Positions 60,356 to 64,000 of a DNA stretch of 64,000 bases are shown piece by piece. The stretch is taken from positions 1,984,001 to 2,048,000 of the forward strand of contig NZ_CP154799.1 of the NCBI RefSeq assembly GCF_050920705.1, in the 5' to 3' direction. Each line of letters opens with the position of its first letter. The first letter of the stretch is position 1. The notes beneath the pieces were generated by a model. That model saw only the letters and a list, made by a program, of their open reading frames with translations. It was not told the origin of the DNA and did no database searches. A program made the position numbers and the translations under genes. The stretch comes from Regnicoccus_A sp014224355 (GTDB lineage Bacteria; Cyanobacteriota; Cyanobacteriia; PCC-6307; Cyanobiaceae).

Positions 60356-60386
60356 ATTTAAGGTCTCCACAGAAATGGAGAGTCAA
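60356..60386 (-). promoter_or_regulatory. Second MerR-type promoter-operator
   Basis: On the minus strand TTGACT (plus AGTCAA 60381-60386) and TTAAAT (60356-60361) are 19 bases apart; the spacer carries TCTCC-N8-GGAGA (60364-60368 and 60377-60381), matching the dyad at 59439. It lies 40 bases before the merR start but its promoter faces away from merR, toward the DUF305 3' end. Confidence 0.7.
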
Positions 60387-60426
60387 GCCGATGGGGACCA
60401 CCCTGCGCCCGACGCCAGTCAGCGCC

Positions 60427-60816
60427 ATGAAGATCGGTGCCCTGGCCGCCCGCAGCGGACTGCCGGTCAAGACCCTCCGTTACTACGAAGACCTCGGACT
60501 GCTGCCGGCAATCGGCCGCAGCGAGGGTGGCTACCGCCTGTTCGCCGAAGAAAGCCTGCGGCGTCTGGAGTTCATCCGCCGGCTCAAGACCCTGGGCCTC
60601 TCCCTGGAGGAGATCCAGAGCTGTCTGGCGGTGCACGATGCCGGCGAGCTGCCCTGCCAGGACATTCAGGCGATGCTCGAGCATCAGATCAAGCGCATCG
60701 AGCGACAGATCAGCGACCTGGGACAACTCAGGACCGAGTTGGAGGGCTTGCTCGCGGGCTGGCGCAGCGATCCCGCCCGGGAAGCCGATCTGATCTGTCC
60801 GAATCTCAGGCTCTGA
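60427..60816 (+). CDS. MerR-family metal-responsive regulator
   Basis: 129 residues from ATG 60427. The DNA-binding head is typical (MKIGALAARSGLPVKTLRYYEDLGLLPAIGRSEGGYRLF), followed by the dimer helix. Cys77 (GELPCQDIQ) aligns with the first sensor Cys of ZntR/CadR-type proteins, and Cys124 (LICPNLRL) with the last one; the first loop cysteine of CueR (position 112) is Trp here. This fits the cyanobacterial heavy-metal MerR group; which metal is sensed is not clear. It likely controls the two dyads at 59439 and 60356. Ends 11 bases inside the convergent transporter gene. Confidence 0.88.
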   Translation: MKIGALAARSGLPVKTLRYYEDLGLLPAIGRSEGGYRLFAEESLRRLEFIRRLKTLGLSLEEIQSCLAVHDAGELPCQDIQAMLEHQIKRIERQISDLGQLRTELEGLLAGWRSDPAREADLICPNLRL

Positions 60817-61924
60817 CCCCCAGGGCCCGATCCGGAGCGGGATCCAGGGCAAGGGCCTTGATGGTGGCGGCGATCGGCACAGCGGTGATCACGCCGTAGA
60901 AATCAGCCAGCGTGGCTCCCACCATCACCGAGAAGAGGATCACGATCGGGTTGAGGCCTGTGAGCTTGCCCAGCAGACGCGGCGGCAGCACATTCTCGAT
61001 CACCTGATCCACCACGATCAGCACCGTGAAGATTCGCAGCCCGAGCCAGAAGCTCTTGAGCATGAACAGCACACTGATCACCAGGATGCCGAGGATGGCG
61101 CCGAAGGGGATGAATCCCATCAGACCGATCGTGACTCCCGAGAGGAGCGGGAATGGAGCCCGCAGCAGCCACAGGGTTGGCGTGAGAACGCCGATCAGCA
61201 CCGCTGAGAGAATCAGCTGGTTGAAGATGTAGCTGTTGAAGTTGCGCCGAAGCACACCCAGAACCCTCAGGCCACTCTCCTCTGGCAGCCAAGACACCAG
61301 GCAGTTGCGCACCAGTTCACCGCCATAGATCAGGAAGAAGATGGTGAGTACAAACAGAAAGAAGAGACTGAAGAAGTTACCCAGCGACCCCGCGATGAAT
61401 CCGGGAATGTTCAGCAACAGCCCCTCCAGCTGAGCAATGAGGTTCCCCGCAATTCCACGGATGATCTCTCCTTCGTCGATCGGTACGCCCAGATAGGAGA
61501 CCTGGCCGGTGACTGACGCCAGCCGGTCGGCGGTGGTCGAGATCCATTCCGGCACCACCTGCGTCAACGCGAAGAAGCGAATGACCAGAACTGGCAGCAA
61601 GGTGGCCGCCGCAAGGCCCACAAGGCCAAGAAAGCGGGCAAAGACCGAGCCGATTGCCCAGCTGCGGGCCATTCCCAGGCGACGCTGCAGAAGCCGCACC
61701 GGAAGGTTGAGGATCAGGGCGATCACCCCGGCCAGGATGAAGGTGGAGGCGATGCCCTCAAAAGCCCGGTAGAGCGCGGCAACCACCCACAGATTCAGCA
61801 CGATGAGCGGGAAGGACAGGCCCAGCACCAGAGAACGGGGCAGACGGGAGGGAAAGGACAAAGGCTGGCCTCTGGGACTCGGGGTGGTCAGCGCATGATG
61901 ACTGAGACCATCCACCGACCTCAA
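60806..61924 (-). CDS. AI-2E family transporter (membrane protein)
   Basis: 372 residues with 7-8 membrane helices in the PerM/AI-2E exporter arrangement: two N-terminal helices (LVLGLSFPLIVLNLWVVAALY; ILAGVIALILNLPVRLLQ), a long soluble loop, and the C-terminal core with GFIPFGAILGILVISVLFML, VVDQVIENVLPPRLLGK and GLNPIVILFSVMVGATLADFYGVI, the signature region with G-L-N-P. Substrate unknown in cyanobacteria; the family includes sodium-proton antiporters. A later start is possible because the first 20 residues are poorly conserved in type. Confidence 0.87.
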   Translation of the reverse strand: MRSVDGLSHHALTTPSPRGQPLSFPSRLPRSLVLGLSFPLIVLNLWVVAALYRAFEGIASTFILAGVIALILNLPVRLLQRRLGMARSWAIGSVFARFLGLVGLAAATLLPVLVIRFFALTQVVPEWISTTADRLASVTGQVSYLGVPIDEGEIIRGIAGNLIAQLEGLLLNIPGFIAGSLGNFFSLFFLFVLTIFFLIYGGELVRNCLVSWLPEESGLRVLGVLRRNFNSYIFNQLILSAVLIGVLTPTLWLLRAPFPLLSGVTIGLMGFIPFGAILGILVISVLFMLKSFWLGLRIFTVLIVVDQVIENVLPPRLLGKLTGLNPIVILFSVMVGATLADFYGVITAVPIAATIKALALDPAPDRALGVRA

Positions 61925-62155
61925 CGGTCTGCCGGCAACACCGTCTGAACGTGCTCAAGGTTCCGGTTCGCCAGCCTCAGCAGGGGAGAACTCACCTCTG
62001 GGCAGTTTGGCTGCTCGGCTGGATGAAGCAAAGACTGAAAGACCCACTAGGATCCTTTCAACAGCAATACGACAACTGCCCTCGAGAGTGGGCAACTGGT
62101 ACACAAGCTTCCTGGGTCCAGATTCTCAGGAAGCCAGATTCTCATCAAGAACGCG

Positions 62156-62605
62156 ATGCCACCTTCAGCAAGCTCTTCAGAGGCTGGGTTTCCGACCCTG
62201 ATGCGCCGTTATCAACGCGGGCAACGGCTGGTTGTGGACTATGCCATCGGGCTTGCGATCCTAGGCCTTGCTCCTATGCTTTTGACGCCTGTTCTGACCA
62301 TCGCTGCTGGTCTCCTGCTGACCATGATCTGGCATGTCGGGAGATGTTGGCAGTTTGCAGTCTCGATTAATCCCATCACCATTGCTGGTGTAGCCTTGAA
62401 CATTCTGGGAGCATTGGCGATTGGATCGCTGACCTGGCTACTCCTTGTTGTACTGGGTGTTTCCATTCCACTTGTCGACCACTTCGCCACATCTGGGGCC
62501 CTGATGAGCGGAACATGGACATTCGGAGCGGCAGTGAACCAATTTTTCTTTCTCGGCTTTATCCGGCAAAACTCACATAAGCTTGCCGCAAGAAGTCATG
62601 AGTAA
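62156..62605 (+). CDS. Hypothetical membrane protein
   Basis: 149 residues with four likely membrane helices (YAIGLAILGLAPMLLTPVLTIAAGLLLTMIW; ITIAGVALNILGALAIGSLTWLLLVVLGVSIPLV; FFFLGFI). No family recognised. The base composition is more AT-rich than the surroundings, like the lipase gene that it overlaps by 8 bases, so the two may have been acquired together. Start position uncertain; a later Met is possible. Confidence 0.6.
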   Translation: MPPSASSSEAGFPTLMRRYQRGQRLVVDYAIGLAILGLAPMLLTPVLTIAAGLLLTMIWHVGRCWQFAVSINPITIAGVALNILGALAIGSLTWLLLVVLGVSIPLVDHFATSGALMSGTWTFGAAVNQFFFLGFIRQNSHKLAARSHE

Positions 62606-63749
62606 ACTATCGCGTCGGCAAGTTCTGCTGGCAGGTCTTGGCGCCGGTGGGTTGCTTTCCGGCCTTCAGGAGCAACGGCGTCGCCGCCTTCTGGAAGCCG
62701 AGCAGAAAAACCTGACAGACACCTTGCTTGGCAATCCAGACTATGTGCAGAATTCCGTAAATCGGGCTATCGAAGGTGACCTGGAGTCTTCGGCTGAAAT
62801 TGAAAAGATCCACGCATCGCTGAACCTGCAGTCGCCTAATACGGCCTACGACCGCACTGTTTCAAAGATCCTGATCCAATGCAGTCGCCTGGCGACGGAG
62901 CAGTATTTAACGGGGAAGTTTGACTTGCGCTTTAATGGCACTATCGCTGGCTTGCCAAGCCACAGCCCTCGCCTGGATCAGTATACCCAGGTGGCTTCCA
63001 TCAAAGGACCTGACACAGTCACAGCCAAGCGCACCATCGATATTGATGGCAATCTCCTGAATGATCCTCTTGTGGCAAGAACAATGAGGCTCAAGAGTCT
63101 GGTTCAGCATCTTGCGGGCCAAGCCCTGGTGATCAAGTGGAGTTACCCCGTCTTCTGGGGGTTTATTCTTCGTGGTGAAACAAGAAATATACTGGTTCTG
63201 CGGGGAACCCAGCGCGCAAACGAATGGCTGGACACGCTGCGCGCCAATCAGGTTCGATCGGATGCTGTTCCACGTTTCGACTTCAAAGGTGCCATTCACC
63301 ATGGCTTCGCGACAATCTATTCTGAGTTGTCCAAGCCCATCATCGCTGCCGCGAAGCGATTGGATCAATCAAAGCCACTCTATGTGTCTGGTCACAGTCT
63401 TGGGTCGCCTCTGGCGATGCTCGCAGCCCTTGATATTGCTCAGAAGCTGCCTTCTTTAAGAGATCGGATACGCCTCTACAGCTATGCAGGACCCAGGTTG
63501 GGTGATCCCGAATTCGCTGAACACTTCAGCCTAACTCTGCCCAACACCTATCGGGTTGTAAATCTCGGCGATCTGGTGCCATCACTGCCACCGACAAGAG
63601 CCAGATCCTTGACCTACGTCCATGCTGGAGAGCAATGGGTGTTTCCTCCCATGAGCAGCGATGTGGGACCCAACCACTTCATCAGTGCTTATCGAAATGC
63701 TGTGGAGGCGGAGCAGGAACAGCTGGTGAAGCGCCAGGCTCGCCTGTGA
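62598..63749 (+). CDS. Lipase class 3 (alpha/beta hydrolase), Tat-like signal
   Basis: 383 residues. The N-terminus SRRQVLLAGLGAGGLLSG is a twin-arginine-type signal. The lipase_3 core has nucleophile GHSLGSPLAM (serine about residue 266), the acid in VNLGDLVPSLPP (about 321) and the base in GPNHFISAYRNAVEAEQ (about 360), a complete Ser-Asp-His triad, plus RGTQRANEWLDTLRANQV. Export and lipid hydrolysis are inferred. AAGAAG precedes the ATG at 62598. GC is lower than the core genome, suggesting transfer. Confidence 0.85.
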   Translation: MSKLSRRQVLLAGLGAGGLLSGLQEQRRRRLLEAEQKNLTDTLLGNPDYVQNSVNRAIEGDLESSAEIEKIHASLNLQSPNTAYDRTVSKILIQCSRLATEQYLTGKFDLRFNGTIAGLPSHSPRLDQYTQVASIKGPDTVTAKRTIDIDGNLLNDPLVARTMRLKSLVQHLAGQALVIKWSYPVFWGFILRGETRNILVLRGTQRANEWLDTLRANQVRSDAVPRFDFKGAIHHGFATIYSELSKPIIAAAKRLDQSKPLYVSGHSLGSPLAMLAALDIAQKLPSLRDRIRLYSYAGPRLGDPEFAEHFSLTLPNTYRVVNLGDLVPSLPPTRARSLTYVHAGEQWVFPPMSSDVGPNHFISAYRNAVEAEQEQLVKRQARL

Positions 63750-64000
63750 GGCCGGTCCTTCCATCAGCAGGCTTGGGCCTGCCATTGGTGCCGATCCGCC
63801 TGAAGCCTGGCACTGATCTGCGCCTCGGCCTGGAGCAGCTGCTGGTCGAGCGGGGAGAGCAGGCGGGGTGTGTGATCAGCGGCATCGGCAGCCTGTCGAC
63901 GGCCTGCCTGCGCCTGGCCGGACGCGAATCGCCCACCCGGATGACGGGGGATCTCGAGATCATCTCGTTGGCTGGAACCCTTTCGCTGGATGGAGCTCAC
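63746..64000 (+). CDS. PPC/DUF296-domain protein, 3' end beyond window
   Basis: The GTG at 63746 overlaps the lipase stop (GTGA). The visible 85 residues read RLKPGTDLRLGLEQLLVERGEQAGCVISGIGSLSTACLRLAGRES, then GDLEIISLAGTLSLDGAH, the standard pattern of the PPC (plants and prokaryotes conserved, DUF296) domain: L-x-P-G-x-D-L-x-x-x-L, C-V-x-x-x-x-G-S-L, and the end G-T-L-S-x-D-G-A-H. DNA-binding or metal-binding roles are known for relatives. Truncated by the window edge. Confidence 0.85.
   Translation, partial: MRPVLPSAGLGLPLVPIRLKPGTDLRLGLEQLLVERGEQAGCVISGIGSLSTACLRLAGRESPTRMTGDLEIISLAGTLSLDGAH

Noticed and set aside
58722..60470. Long minus-strand frame across the DUF305 and oxidase genes
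   Set aside because: Covers genes with clear families on both strands; no motif of its own. A small Cys/His-rich stretch near 60340 was considered as the product of the second MerR promoter but has no support.

Overview
The window is GC-rich, densely coding bacterial DNA from a cyanobacterium, most likely of the picocyanobacterial Cyanobium/Synechococcus lineage. Evidence: a phycocyanin beta subunit (cpcB), the tandem-BMC alpha-carboxysome shell protein CsoS1D beside rdgB, a high-light-inducible protein, a carotenoid-isomerase-like oxidase, a PaO/Tic55-like Rieske oxygenase, ClpC, and many small conserved secreted proteins. No rRNA, tRNA or CRISPR array was seen.

Layout. 1-14.6 kb is housekeeping: the 3' end of cdsA, an LmeA-like protein, an outer-membrane barrel, a clpC-GldA-like-hydrolase operon, rimI, then the rightward train lysA-cdaA-uppS-bioB-trhO followed by a DUF/GST/DUF952 fusion and a GNAT-like protein. 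14.6-20.2 kb is a decayed, more AT-rich island: a doubly broken DUF1254/DUF1214 gene, a tandem NTF2-like protein, an IS3-family element inserted into the remains of an older IS3 transposase, and a cupin pseudogene. 20.4-28.3 kb carries a nuclease, a DM13 lipoprotein, a large MscS channel, a secreted phytochelatin synthase, and divergent from it a membrane iron-sulfur protein fused to a cyclic-nucleotide-binding domain. 28.3-44.9 kb holds gap1, gltS, an orphan solute-binding protein, small secreted proteins, a carotenoid-isomerase-like oxidase, hli, a frameshifted nitroreductase, DUF2339, an NCS2 permease, an SDR with a 3' triplication, rdgB and csoS1D. 45-57 kb holds two GST/VOC-type genes, an orphan cpcB, a broken phosphoribosyltransferase, a 2OG oxygenase, a Rieske oxygenase, SOS-type umuDC and a small MscS channel. 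58-60.8 kb is a metal-response cluster: multicopper oxidase, DUF305 protein and a MerR regulator, with two copies of a MerR-type promoter-operator. The end carries an AI-2E family transporter, a Tat-type lipase and a truncated PPC/DUF296 protein.

Two cross-cutting observations matter to users of this annotation. First, five genes lose their frame exactly at short G/C runs (near 15474, 48594, 51987, 55368 and 58367). This may be consensus error rather than biology, because the downstream frames continue perfectly family-like sequence; a nitroreductase (about 36620) is broken without such a run. Second, the most system-like new element is the 58-60.8 kb metal cluster, where two near-identical dyads with a 19-20 bp promoter spacer tie the DUF305 gene and the regulator together.
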